64,000 nucleotides of DNA, taken from assembly GCA_963739625.1 (NCBI GenBank), contig CAVUAU010000018.1, forward strand, positions 1 to 64,000, written 5' to 3'. Source of the DNA: Salinimicrobium sp963739625 (GTDB lineage: Bacteria > Bacteroidota > Bacteroidia > Flavobacteriales > Flavobacteriaceae). The notes under the pieces were generated by a model that ran no database searches, was not told the DNA's origin, and saw nothing but the letters and a program-made list of their open reading frames with translations. Positions 24,055-33,013 of the stretch are shown here, one piece after another. Both the position numbers and the translations under genes were made by a program. Positions within the stretch are counted from its first letter, which is position 1, and the number at the start of each line of letters is the position of its first letter.

Positions 24055-24062
24055 TATCTTTG
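24055..24062 (+). promoter_or_regulatory. -7 element TATCTTTG
   Basis: TAnnTTTG match 16 bases before ATG 24079. Confidence 0.6.
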
Positions 24063-24078
24063 CACAAAATATTGAGTT

Positions 24079-24979
24079 ATGAGTAGAAACGACAGGCCGG
24101 GTGGAAGCCGGGGCGATAGATCCACAGGAAGAACAAGTAGCGGGAGACAGGGCGGTAAAACCCGAACCAAGTCTCATGCCCGCGGAAATGCGCCGGTGAA
24201 TAAAAATGAAAAGGAAGGAAAGGAATTGGCCCGCGGCAATGCACCTGTGAAGAAAAAGCAGGCGGGAGACGACCTTATGCGTTTAAATAAATATGTGGCC
24301 AACGCCGGAATTTGTTCCAGGCGTGACGCCGATATCTACATCGCTGCCGGAAGTGTGACGGTAAATGGAAAGGTCGTGACCGAGATGGGTTACAAAGTGC
24401 AGCTTAACGACGAAGTAAAATTCGACGGCCGCCGTATCAATCCCGAAAAACCGGAGTACATCCTATTGAATAAACCTAAAGGGTTTTTACGTTACCGGAA
24501 GCCTTGAAAAAAAGAACCGTACGGTGATGGATCTTGTGGCAAACGCTTCAAAATCTAAACTTGATCCTGTTGGAAAACTGGACACCCAGGCCACAGGACT
24601 GCTGTTGTTTACCAACGACGGGACTTTATCAAAGAAACTGGCAAACCCAAAGAACGGCATCAGGCAGATCTACCATTTAGAACTTGACAAAGACCTGGCT
24701 TACGACGATCTGCAAAAGATCAAAGAGGGCGTTACTCTTGAAGATGGTACTGTGAAAGTAACAGAAATAAGTTATGTGGAGAACAAGCCAAAACGCGAGG
24801 TTGGGCTGGAATTGAAGAGCACCAAAAACCATGTTGTGCAGCGAATTTTCAAGAGCCTTGGCTATGAGATCGTTAAGCTTGACAGCGTGGTTTTTGGCGG
24901 CCTCACAAAAAAAGACCTTCCGCGGGGACACTGGAGAGTGTTGTCAAAGCAGGAACTCATCAACTTGAATAACCTCTAA
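24079..24979 (+). pseudogene. rluB: RluB/RsuA-type pseudouridine synthase, frameshifted
   Basis: A 23S rRNA pseudouridine synthase. A basic low-complexity N-terminus (with ARGNAPV twice) leads into the S4 RNA-binding domain LMRLNKYVANAGICSRRDADIYI, then YILLNKPKGF. At the T5 run at 24485-24489 the frame is lost; removing one T gives GFYVTGSLEKKNRTVMDLVANAS and continues through the catalytic GKLDTQATGLLLFTND to TAA at 24977-24979. The catalytic Asp is in KLDTQATG; family members more often read RLDRNTTG. The single homopolymer indel suggests either a read error or a very recent mutation. Own promoter at 24055. Confidence 0.85.
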
Positions 24980-25074
24980 AAAGGCTTTTTTCGAGGGATA
25001 TTCCGGAGAAAAATTCAGCCGGAAAATTGCAGCTATAGATTTGAAAAAAATCCTGCAACTTTCCGGCTTTTTAA

Positions 25075-25082
25075 TACATTTG
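25075..25082 (+). promoter_or_regulatory. -7 element TACATTTG of the polyamine operon
   Basis: TAnnTTTG match that would give a leader of about 170 bases before the arginine decarboxylase start at 25259, with a 51-codon ORF inside it. Confidence 0.5.
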
Positions 25083-25101
25083 TTTTAGCTAAGCTATTAA
25101 A

Positions 25102-25257
25102 ATGAAAAGCACACCGCAGGCACGACAAGCCCGGTTATTTTTATTAAATTCTGTGCCGTCGGTCCTTCCGAAGGCCTTAACAAACTTTTACCACCTATTT
25201 TTTTTAGCCCTGCTCAATAATTTCTACTTTTTAACTCCTAATTTTTATTTCCCTTAA
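25102..25257 (+). CDS. Possible leader peptide ORF of the polyamine operon
   Basis: ATG 25102 to TAA 25255-25257 encodes 51 residues: MKSTPQARQARLFLLNSV, then VLPKALTNFYHLFFLALLNN and a Phe/Tyr-rich end. It starts 20 bases after the TACATTTG element and stops 1 base before the TTG start of the arginine decarboxylase, so the downstream start could depend on translation of this ORF. A CCTTCCGAAGG hairpin sits in its middle. The N-terminus is Arg/Gln-rich. It fills the 280-base gap between rluB and the decarboxylase. No homologue is recognised; it may be an unrelated open frame. Confidence 0.4.
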   Translation: MKSTPQARQARLFLLNSVPSVLPKALTNFYHLFFLALLNNFYFLTPNFYFP

Positions 25258-25258
25258 A

Positions 25259-26656
25259 TTGAATACGAAGTACAGCGATTTAATAGACCAGACGTACTAT
25301 TTTCCACAAGAGGAATTTACAGTTGAAGGCAGTGAATTACAGTTCCACGGGATTGATCTCATGGAACTTGTCAAGGAATACGGAGCTCCATTGAAGTTTA
25401 CCTACCTGCCAAAGATTTCAGAAAATATCAGAAAAGCAAAGAAGTGGTTTGCCGATGCGCTTGAAAAAAGCGATTACAAAGGCAGCTACAACTATTGCTA
25501 CTGCACGAAAAGTTCACATTTTGAGCACGTTTTGAACGAAGCGCTCAAAAATGACATTCATATTGAAACTTCTTCCGCAGTAGATATTGATATTGTTGAA
25601 AACCTGAAAAAGAAAGGCAAGATCACAGATGATACTTATGTCATTTGTAATGGCTTCAAAAGAGACAAATATGTTTCCAACATAGCCAATCTTATCAATG
25701 AAGGCCACAAAAACTGCATCCCGATCATTGACAATTACGAGGAGATCGAGTTGTTGACCGATGCTATTGATGATAAGTTCAAGATCGGGATAAGGATTGC
25801 TTCGGAAGAGGAGCCAAAATTCGAGTTTTACACCTCCCGTCTTGGGATAGGTTATAAGAATATCGTTCCGTTCTATAATAAACAGATCAAGGACAATGAT
25901 CAGGTGGAGCTAAAGATGCTGCATTTCTTCATCAATACCGGAATAAGAGATACTTCTTATTACTGGAATGAATTGCTGAAGTGTCTGAGGGTTTACATCA
26001 ACCTCAAGCACATCTGTCCAACATTGGATAGTCTCAACATTGGCGGCGGATTTCCTGTGAAGAATTCCCTTGCTTTTGATTATGACTATCAATATATGGT
26101 CGAAGAGATCGTGAACCAGATCAAGATCGCCTGTGATGCTGCCGAGGTGGATGTGCCGAATATTTTTACCGAATTCGGTTCTTTTACCGTGGGAGAAAGC
26201 GGCGGTGCCATCTATGAGATCCTTTACCAAAAGCAGCAGAACGATCGTGAGAAGTGGAACATGATCAATTCATCTTTCATAACTACCCTTCCCGATACCT
26301 GGGCTATTAGCAAGAAATTCGTCATGTTGGCGGTGAACCGCTGGAATGATGAGTATGAACGTGTATTGCTGGGAGGATTGACGTGTGATTCTGACGACTA
26401 CTATAATTCTGAACAAAATACCAACGCGATCTATCTTCCGAAGTATAAGAAAGAGAAGCCTTTGTACATCGGCTTTTTCAATACCGGCGCCTATCAGGAC
26501 ACCATTGGCGGCTTTGGCGGATTGCAGCACTGTCTCATTCCGCAGCCAAAGCAGTTATTGATCAACCGGGACGATGAAGGCAATTTGGAAGTTAAACTTT
26601 ACAGCGAACAACAGGAGCCGGAGGATTTCCTAAAAATCCTTGGCTACAAAGAATAA
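25259..26656 (+). CDS. speA: Arginine decarboxylase (PLP fold III)
   Basis: A 465-residue alanine-racemase-fold decarboxylase that makes agmatine from arginine. Evidence: YNYCYCTKSSHFEHVLNEAL holds the PLP lysine, ASEEEPKFEFYTSRLGIGYKN and LNIGGGFPVKN bind phosphate, and the late GGLTCDSDDYYN carries the active-site Cys-Asp. It is shorter than E. coli SpeA, as usual in Bacteroidota. The start is TTG 25259, one base after the leader ORF stop. Agmatinase and a DHS-like gene follow, so the operon feeds polyamine synthesis. Confidence 0.9.
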   Translation: MNTKYSDLIDQTYYFPQEEFTVEGSELQFHGIDLMELVKEYGAPLKFTYLPKISENIRKAKKWFADALEKSDYKGSYNYCYCTKSSHFEHVLNEALKNDIHIETSSAVDIDIVENLKKKGKITDDTYVICNGFKRDKYVSNIANLINEGHKNCIPIIDNYEEIELLTDAIDDKFKIGIRIASEEEPKFEFYTSRLGIGYKNIVPFYNKQIKDNDQVELKMLHFFINTGIRDTSYYWNELLKCLRVYINLKHICPTLDSLNIGGGFPVKNSLAFDYDYQYMVEEIVNQIKIACDAAEVDVPNIFTEFGSFTVGESGGAIYEILYQKQQNDREKWNMINSSFITTLPDTWAISKKFVMLAVNRWNDEYERVLLGGLTCDSDDYYNSEQNTNAIYLPKYKKEKPLYIGFFNTGAYQDTIGGFGGLQHCLIPQPKQLLINRDDEGNLEVKLYSEQQEPEDFLKILGYKE

Positions 26657-26721
26657 TTCAATATTTTTTTTATTTTTAATTACAACAATTTGAAGCAATT
26701 AGAAACAACAATCGCTAACCA

Positions 26722-27600
26722 ATGAGTAAAAAGAATTATGCCGGCATCCCGGACAAGTATGCACGTTTAGATGACGCAAAAGTAGTGTTGATCCCGGTGC
26801 CTTATGATGGCACGAGCACCTGGCAAAAAGGGGCAGACAAAGGGCCTGATGCCTTTTTGGAAGCTTCCGAAAACATGGAGCTTTTCGATATTGAAACCCG
26901 CACAGAAGTCTACAAAAAGGGAGTTTATCTTGCTCCGCCGGTGACCGAAGATTCATCTCCCGAAAAAATGGTGGAGGCAGTTCACAAAACGGTCAAAAAC
27001 TATATAAAACAGGAGAAATTCGTTACGATTTTTGGTGGGGAGCATTCTGTTTCTATTGGTACCATTCGTGCCTTCAATGAAAGCTTTGAAGATCTTACCG
27101 TGGTGCAGCTTGACGCCCATGCAGACTTGCGTCCCGAATATGAGGGCAGTACCTGCAACCACGCCTGCGCTGTTCACGAAGCCAGCAAAAAGACAAACCT
27201 TTTGCAGGTGGGAATTCGCTCTATGGATGTTTCTGAAATGGACCACATGGACGAAAATCAAACCTATTTTGCTCACGACCTGTACGAAGATTGGATGGAC
27301 GACGCGATTGGCCAGATGACACCAAACGTGTTCATCACGATTGATCTTGATGTTTTTGATCCTTCAATTTTGCCTTCAACAGGAACTCCCGAACCGGGCG
27401 GAATGTTTTGGTATGAAACTCTTGAATTCATCAAATTGATGTTCAGGAAAAAGAACGTGGTGGGCTTTGATATCGTAGAGCTTAACCCGAATGAGGTAGA
27501 TAAGTCCTCAGATTTTCTGGCGGCCAAGCTGTACTACAAGATGTTGAGCTACAAGTTCAAGTATTTAAATTATAACGAAGAAGACGAAGAAGATGAGTAA
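26722..27600 (+). CDS. speB: Agmatinase
   Basis: A 292-residue ureohydrolase that splits agmatine to putrescine and urea. All manganese-binding motifs are present: GGEHSVSIG, DAHADLRPEYEG, and TIDLDVFDPSILPSTGTPEPGG. Size fits the arginase/agmatinase family. Agmatinase rather than arginase is favoured by the arginine decarboxylase immediately upstream. Its stop overlaps the start of the DHS-like gene by 8 bases. The C-terminus is very acidic (NEEDEEDE). Confidence 0.94.
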   Translation: MSKKNYAGIPDKYARLDDAKVVLIPVPYDGTSTWQKGADKGPDAFLEASENMELFDIETRTEVYKKGVYLAPPVTEDSSPEKMVEAVHKTVKNYIKQEKFVTIFGGEHSVSIGTIRAFNESFEDLTVVQLDAHADLRPEYEGSTCNHACAVHEASKKTNLLQVGIRSMDVSEMDHMDENQTYFAHDLYEDWMDDAIGQMTPNVFITIDLDVFDPSILPSTGTPEPGGMFWYETLEFIKLMFRKKNVVGFDIVELNPNEVDKSSDFLAAKLYYKMLSYKFKYLNYNEEDEEDE

Positions 27601-28565
27601 AGGACCAATTACCGAATTTATAGAGAGACATTATAAACATTTTAACGCGGCAGCCCTTGTGGATGCAGCGAAAGGCTATAGCGAGCAGCTGAATAAAGGG
27701 AACAAGATGATGGTCACCATGGCCGGGGCCATGAGTACAGCCGAGATCGGAAAGATCTTTGCTGAAATGATCCGTCAGGACAAGGTGCAGTTCGTTTCCT
27801 GTACCGGCGCCAACCTGGAGGAAGATGTCATGAACCTGGTTGCCCACACCCATTATGAACGCGTACCTCATTACCGGGATTTAACCCCTCAGGATGAGTG
27901 GGACCTGCTCGAGCGTGGGCTTAACCGCGTTACCGATACCTGTATTCCCGAAGAAGAGGCTTTCCGAAGAATTCAGAAGCATATCGTGAAGATCTGGAAA
28001 GATGCCGAAGCTGCCGGAGAGAGATATTTCCCACATGAATATCATGTACAAGCTGTTGCTTTCGGGGGTTATGGAAGAATACTACGAGATCGACCTGAAG
28101 GATTCCTGGATGTATGCCGCAGCCGAAAAGAACCTGCCAATCGTTGTTCCGGGATGGGAGGACAGTACCATGGGTAACATTTTCGCTTCTTACGTGATGA
28201 AAGGCGAATTGAAGGCCAGCACCATGAAATCGGGAATTGAATACATGGGTTACCTGGCCGACTGGTACACGAAAAATACAGATAAAGGAGTAGGCTTCTT
28301 CCAGATTGGTGGAGGAATTGCCGGAGATTTCCCAATCTGCGTGGTGCCGATGTTGTACCAGGATATGGAAATGCACGACATTCCTTTCTGGAGCTATTTT
28401 TGCCAGATCTCAGATTCTACTACAAGTTACGGAAGTTATTCAGGAGCAGTTCCCAATGAAAAGATCACCTGGGGAAAATTGGATAAAGACACCCCCAAGT
28501 TCATAATTGAAAGTGATGCTACGATCGTGGCGCCGCTTGTGTTTGCTCACATTCTCGGAATGTAA
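27593..28565 (+). pseudogene. Deoxyhypusine synthase-like protein, frameshifted
   Basis: A DHS-family protein of about 323 residues once repaired. The first part has MVTMAGAMSTAEIGKIFAEMIRQDKVQFVSCTGANLEEDVMN; at 28043 an extra C breaks HEYMYKLL, and one frame over the protein continues EEYYEIDLKDSWMYAAAEKNLPIVVPGWEDSTMGN to GVGFFQIGGGIAGDF and ILGM. Bacterial DHS-like enzymes do not modify eIF5A; some act as homospermidine synthases. Location behind speA and speB supports a polyamine aminopropyl/aminobutyl-transfer role. The single inserted base suggests an error or a recent mutation. A terminator follows at 28590. Confidence 0.85.
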
Positions 28566-28589
28566 GACAGTCCAAAAACGACTTTTTTG

Positions 28590-28623
28590 AAACTCCGGAA
28601 GCTGATGGTTTTCGGAGTTTTTT
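28590..28623 (+). terminator. Intrinsic terminator of the polyamine operon
   Basis: AAACTCCG and CGGAGTTT arms around a 15-base loop, then a T run. It ends 435 bases of gene-free sequence's first part. Confidence 0.65.
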
Positions 28624-28638
28624 GTTTTTAAAAACCGG

Positions 28639-28725
28639 CCACAGATGCACGAATGATTTTCTATATGTTCTGCGGAATCAGCGGGAAAAAGAGTTGCAGG
28701 TTACATGTTGCCAGGATTCACTGCC
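28639..28725. repeat. Long direct repeat, copy 1
   Basis: An 87-base unit starting CCACAGATGCACGAATGAT and ending ATTCACTGCC. A diverged second copy lies at 28869-28958 and a partial third at 29029-29060. Together with CTGAATACTG strings these fill 28566-29000; I see no gene there. Confidence 0.75.
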
Positions 28726-28868
28726 GCCGAATTTTTGACACAGATGCACTGATAATTTCATTTTTATCTGAGCATTACTGAATACTGAATACTGCCAACT
28801 GCTCACTAATCTGTCAGGCTGAACCGGCGCTAGCCGAAAAGTCGAAGCCGCTTTTTAAAGCAAAAAAG

Positions 28869-28958
28869 CCACTAATGCACGAATGATGTTTCTGCGGAAA
28901 TCTGCGGAATTAGCGGGAGAAAAGAGTTGCAGGTTACATATTGTCAAAATTCACTGCC
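28869..28958. repeat. Long direct repeat, copy 2
   Basis: A 90-base copy of the unit at 28639, with shared GAGTTGCAGGTTACAT and ATGCACGAATGAT and scattered changes. Confidence 0.75.
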
Positions 28959-29000
28959 AACTAAAATACTGCCAACTGCGTACTATCTTTGTGTGCTTCT

Positions 29001-30380
29001 TTAAACTTTGTGCCCTTTGTGTGAAACCTTTCTGCGGAAGTCTACGGAATCAGCGGGAAATGTTTTCCCCTTCTGAAAGAAAACTTCGTAAACGAAGACT
29101 ACTAAAACAATAAAATACTCCAGCGCAACCAGCCACAAATTTTCTTTGGATTCAGGACTGGAATAGGCAAAATAACTCAGCACCACCACAAAACTCCATA
29201 CCTGCGCAAATTTATATTTCGTAAAGACCGAAAGCAGCAACGGAACTGCCAAATACCAGGGATGCACCGTTGTTGACATAAAATAGTAAAAGCTGATGGC
29301 CAGCAACATATTAACCAGTAATGCATCAATATTTTTATTGCTTCGGAAGTGGGACAGGTAAAGCACGACCAGGAAGACCAGCCCTCCAAGAACCGGCGCA
29401 GCAGTGCCGATGATGTTGTACCCGACCAGCTGAAATCCTAACCACCTAATCAGATAATAAAAACTCGCGTTGAATTCGAATTTTTGGAACCACAGACCTA
29501 CCGTACTAAAGTAGTTTTCTATAAAGACTTCCGAAAGGAACGGCAGGAAGAACAGCAGCGTAACGAAACCGACAATTCCGTAGTAAAAAATGGCCTTTTT
29601 GGTACCTAATTTTCTAAAGAGCAGCGGCAGGAAAAGCAGTGGGATCAGTTTAACTGTAACGGAACAGGCAAAAAGTACTGCGCTCCAGATCCATTTCTTT
29701 TGATGCAACAGGTAAAGCGAAGTCAGGAGGAAAAAGAGCATCACTCCTTCAAAATGCAGATTTCCGCTGAGTTCGATGATGATAAAGGGATTCAACAGGA
29801 ACCAGAAAATGCGGTTTTTGGGCAGGTTTAGTTTTTGGAGCAGTTTTCTTCCGAAGAAAAAGATCCCTACATCTGCGGAAATAATGAACAGCCGCATCAC
29901 AATGACCGCACCCGAAATACTGCCGCCCAAAAGTGCTGCAAAGGCAAAAAACAGCTGGTTGAGCGGCGGATAATTGGTATGGTTTCCGGCGCTCAAGCTT
30001 CCCATCCCCTGGATCAACTCTTCGGCATTTGAAAAAGGGAAATTGCCGCTTTGCATCCACTCCTGCGGACTGCTGAGGTAGGGGTTCATCCCTTCCAGAA
30101 GCAATTTTCCATCCCAGATGAAGCGGTAAAAATCCTGTGACAGGTTGGGAATGGCCAAAAGAAAGATCAGCCTGAAAAGCATGGCTGCGCCAAAAAGAAA
30201 TTTTGTGTTGTTTTTCTCAAGCTGAAATAGCTTCCAGCTCAGGAAAAACAGGCCGGCGTAAAGGCTGAAAAGTTTGAAGAAATCGGTCCTTTCAAGGTCG
30301 TAGGCAAAAGACGAGTAAAAAGCCGCGGCTGTGAGCAGCAGGAGCAGCGGGATCTTATGACGGGTTAAAAATTGTTTCAT
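29001..30380 (-). CDS. GT87-like/DUF2029 membrane mannosyltransferase
   Basis: A polytopic membrane glycosyltransferase of about 459 residues from ATG 30380, with roughly 11 hydrophobic segments. Features of the GT-C type are the early NLSQDFYRFIWDGKLLLEGMNPYLSSP loop with acidic residues and TNYPPLNQLFFA after it, and STTVHPWYLAVPLL near the C-terminus. It presumably uses a polyprenyl-phosphate sugar, which the polyprenyl-P-mannose synthase-like gene in the same operon could supply. The start overlaps the upstream GT2 stop (ATGA). The last about 18 residues are encoded by the dispersed repeat, so the native C-terminus may be displaced. Confidence 0.82.
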   Translation of the reverse strand: MKQFLTRHKIPLLLLLTAAAFYSSFAYDLERTDFFKLFSLYAGLFFLSWKLFQLEKNNTKFLFGAAMLFRLIFLLAIPNLSQDFYRFIWDGKLLLEGMNPYLSSPQEWMQSGNFPFSNAEELIQGMGSLSAGNHTNYPPLNQLFFAFAALLGGSISGAVIVMRLFIISADVGIFFFGRKLLQKLNLPKNRIFWFLLNPFIIIELSGNLHFEGVMLFFLLTSLYLLHQKKWIWSAVLFACSVTVKLIPLLFLPLLFRKLGTKKAIFYYGIVGFVTLLFFLPFLSEVFIENYFSTVGLWFQKFEFNASFYYLIRWLGFQLVGYNIIGTAAPVLGGLVFLVVLYLSHFRSNKNIDALLVNMLLAISFYYFMSTTVHPWYLAVPLLLSVFTKYKFAQVWSFVVVLSYFAYSSPESKENLWLVALEYFIVLVVFVYEVFFQKGKTFPADSVDFRRKVSHKGHKV

Positions 30381-31884
30381 TCCCCTCCAGCTTTGGCAGG
30401 TTTTGAAAATATTTGAGGTTTCCAAAACGGGATATTTAATGATGTCAGCACGACGTAGGAAAACCCGAAGAAGAGCATGAGGTGGAACAGCAACAGGCTG
30501 TAATTTGCAAAACTTAGAGCATAGACCACGGCAGCACCAAAGCTCAACATCATTGCCATCTCCAGCAGCAGCTGAAAACTGATCTTTACGCCGGTATTTC
30601 TTTTCACCCTTTGACCTCCCGAAATATTGAATTTTGGAGTCCTGATGAACTCACTCTTTTTTCCGAAATGCCCTTCCAACACAGCAATGGAATTATGAAT
30701 AGAAAGGCCCATGGCAATAGAGAAAAAGCCGAAAAAGGTGAAAATATATCTGAAAAAATTTTTGAACGAGCTGCCGTAGGTCCTGGAATAAGTAAGCCAA
30801 TAAGAAGCAAAGAAGATCAAAGTGCTGATACTGAAAAATGCCAGAATCCCGGTAAACTTTTGCTGCATTTCAAAAGCCGGAAAGAACAGCAGCGGCAGGC
30901 TGAGCAAAGCGAGCAGAAAGACGATGAAAAATAGACTGCTGTTCAAAAGGTGGAAAAACCCCTGCAGCTTGGTCGAAACCTGGAGGCCGGAAGAAAACAG
31001 CATTTTTCGATAATTCTTCTGAAAGTTCTCGGCGGCTCCTTTGTTCCAGCGAAACTGTTGGGAACGGGCGGCTTCAATGGTTAGGGGCAGTTCGGCCGGA
31101 GTTTCCACATTTTCCAGGTACTTGAATTTCCAGCCCTTGAGCTGGGCGCGGTAGCTGAGGTCAAGGTCTTCGGTAAGCGTATCGGCCTGCCAGTTACCGG
31201 CTTCAAAAATGCATTTTTTGCGCCATATTCCGGCGGTGCCGTTGAAGTTGATGAAGTGTCCGCCACGGTTGCGACCGTTCTGCTCGAGTATAAAATGGAA
31301 ATCAAGCAGGAAAGCCTGCAGCTTTGTGAGCAGCGAATAGTCGCGGTTGAGGTGTCCCCAGCGGGTTTGAACCACGCCAATCTTTTCGTCCTTAAAATAT
31401 GGCAACGTTTGCCGCAACCAATCTTTCTTCGGAAGAAAATCTGAATCAAAAATGGCAATAAATTCTCCTTTTGCAGTCTTCAGTCCCTCTTTTAATGCGC
31501 CCGCCTTAAAGCCCTCACGGTTCTTCCGGCGTAGGTGAACAATGTCAATTCCGGCACTTCTTAATTTCTGAAATCAAGCTGTGAAGTAAGTTGCACAGAA
31601 TCATCGGTAGAATCGTCCAGCACCTGTACCTGCAGTTTTTCTGAAGGATAGTCGAGTTTAGGCAATATTCCGAAGCAGGCGTTCTACCACCGGTTTTTCG
31701 TTGTAAATAGGCAATTGTACAGTCACAACAGGCAATTAGAAGGGTCTGAAAAATGCCATTTTTGGGCCTCCTTATTGTTGTCTTTTTTGAAATAGCTGAT
31801 GATGAGGCCCAGCTGTGATAGGCTGTACAAAAAGATGATGAACAGGAGAAAGGTGAAGAGCGATAAAATGCCTGTTACGATCAT
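30377..31884 (-). pseudogene. Processive GT2 (cellulose synthase-like) glycosyltransferase, multiple frameshifts
   Basis: A membrane GT2 enzyme. From ATG 31884 an N-terminal membrane helix is followed by a broken stretch 31560-31740 where at least three indels are needed to read VTVQLPIYNEKPVVERLL, LDYPSEKLQVQVLDDSTDD and IDIVHLRRKNREGFKAG. From about 31540 the frame is sound: FIAIFDSDFLPKKDW, ADTLTEDLDLSYRAQLKGW, RSQQFRWNKGAAEN (the QxxRW motif), then four C-terminal membrane segments. Relatives make beta-glucan or mannan-type chains or glucosylate lipids. Its start overlaps the upstream gene (ATGA). Several indels together suggest either local low read quality or real decay. Confidence 0.8.
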
Positions 31885-32570
31885 TTGAAACTGTATTTAA
31901 AGATCCAGCCAAGGATCTTTACCCCGGCCATAAAAGCGCCTTTCACCGTGCCCGAAACTTTTGAAACGCCTATCCTGTTGCGGTAATGTACCGGCACTTC
32001 TTCATAGCTGAAATCTTTTTTTAGCGCCTTCAGTTGCATTTCCACTGTCCAGCCGTAAGTCTTGTCCTGCATTTGCAGCTCCAATAGCTTCTGGTACTTT
32101 ATTGCTCTAAAGGGACCAAGATCTGTAAAGCGTGCATGGAAAAAAACTTTCATCAGGCTAGTCGCAAGCCAATTCCCAAAGATCTGCGGAAAGGTCATCG
32201 CGCCTTTTTCCCGCCAGCGCTTGACCCGTGCTCCTATCACCAGGTCGACATCCCGCTCTATAATGGGAGCAACGATCTTGTTCAATTCTTCGGGATAGTC
32301 GCTGTAGTCGCCATCTAAAAATACGATAATTTCAGGTTTTTGCGGCTGGGCGGCCACATAATCCATTCCCTTGAGGCAGGCGTATCCATATCCTTTGCGA
32401 TCTTCGGTGAGAACCGTTGCTCCCGCGGCCTCTGCGTTCTCTATTGTTGCATCGGTAGAGTTGTTGCTCACCACGATCACCTCGTCAACAATCCAGGGTA
32501 TTTCCTTAACTACCCGGCCTATGGAATTGGCTTCGTTGTGGGCGGGAATGATAACTTTTATTATCGGCAT
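31881..32570 (-). CDS. GT2 glycosyltransferase, polyprenyl-phosphate mannose synthase-like
   Basis: A soluble-type GT2 of 229 residues from ATG 32570 (MPIIKVIIPAHNEANSIGRVVKEIP). It has the nucleotide-sugar motifs VSNNSTDAT and FLDGDYSDYPEEL, GARVKRWREKGAM, and YGWTVEMQLKALK, ending with a hydrophobic patch that may associate with the membrane. The layout matches polyprenyl-phosphate hexose synthases that charge lipid carriers. It heads an ATGA-coupled three-gene operon with the GT2 and GT87-like genes, suggesting one glycolipid or surface glycan pathway. Confidence 0.85.
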   Translation of the reverse strand: MPIIKVIIPAHNEANSIGRVVKEIPWIVDEVIVVSNNSTDATIENAEAAGATVLTEDRKGYGYACLKGMDYVAAQPQKPEIIVFLDGDYSDYPEELNKIVAPIIERDVDLVIGARVKRWREKGAMTFPQIFGNWLATSLMKVFFHARFTDLGPFRAIKYQKLLELQMQDKTYGWTVEMQLKALKKDFSYEEVPVHYRNRIGVSKVSGTVKGAFMAGVKILGWIFKYSFK

Positions 32571-32711
32571 TTTGCAAAGAAAGCTATTCTGCGTTGATTT
32601 CGAATTCAAAATTCAGAGATTCGACAATGTTAAGCCACGGATGCCGGATATTGTTTCAAGTTGTACAGAATTGGAAATTCTGCTCTAAAAAATAGGCTGA
32701 AATATTTCATG

Positions 32712-32734
32712 AAGTTATAACAATGTTGTAACTT
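32712..32734. promoter_or_regulatory. Palindromic operator upstream of mazEF
   Basis: A 23-base inverted repeat: left arm AAGTTATAACA, right arm TGTTGTAACTT, 10 of 11 positions paired. It overlaps the -7-like TAACTTTA (32729-32736), so the MazE-type antitoxin probably binds here to repress its own operon. Confidence 0.6.
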
Positions 32735-32758
32735 TATAGAAGCGAATAAAATTTCGGT

Positions 32759-33013
32759 ATGGAAGCAAAAATTGTAAAGATCGGAAATTCAAAAGGAGTG
32801 ATAATTCCTGCGAAACTTCTACATCTCACAGGATTGAAGGAAAGGGTAAGCCTGGAGGTGAAAAACGATCAAATTGTGATTAGCCCCGCAAAAAAAGGAA
32901 CGCGTGAAGGTTGGGAAGAAATGATAAAAGAGGAGCTTGAGAAGCAGGGGCAACCTGAGGATCTTATGCCCAATGTTTTCGAGGATGAAGAAAATTCGGA
33001 TTGGGAATGGTGA
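32759..33013 (+). CDS. mazE: MazE/AbrB-type antitoxin
   Basis: An 84-residue antitoxin: a swapped-hairpin AbrB domain (MEAKIVKIGNSKGVIIPAKLLHLTGL...VSLEVKNDQIVISP, residues 1-45) binds DNA, and the acidic C-terminus (EEMIKEELEKQGQPEDLMPNVFEDEENSDWEW) matches a MazF-neutralising tail. It overlaps the toxin gene. A strong dyad upstream is the likely autoregulatory operator. Confidence 0.92.
   Translation: MEAKIVKIGNSKGVIIPAKLLHLTGLKERVSLEVKNDQIVISPAKKGTREGWEEMIKEELEKQGQPEDLMPNVFEDEENSDWEW

Noticed and set aside
24485..24489. Programmed frameshift in the rluB gene
   Set aside because: There is no slippery heptamer plus structure, and the same type of homopolymer indel is seen in many unrelated genes.
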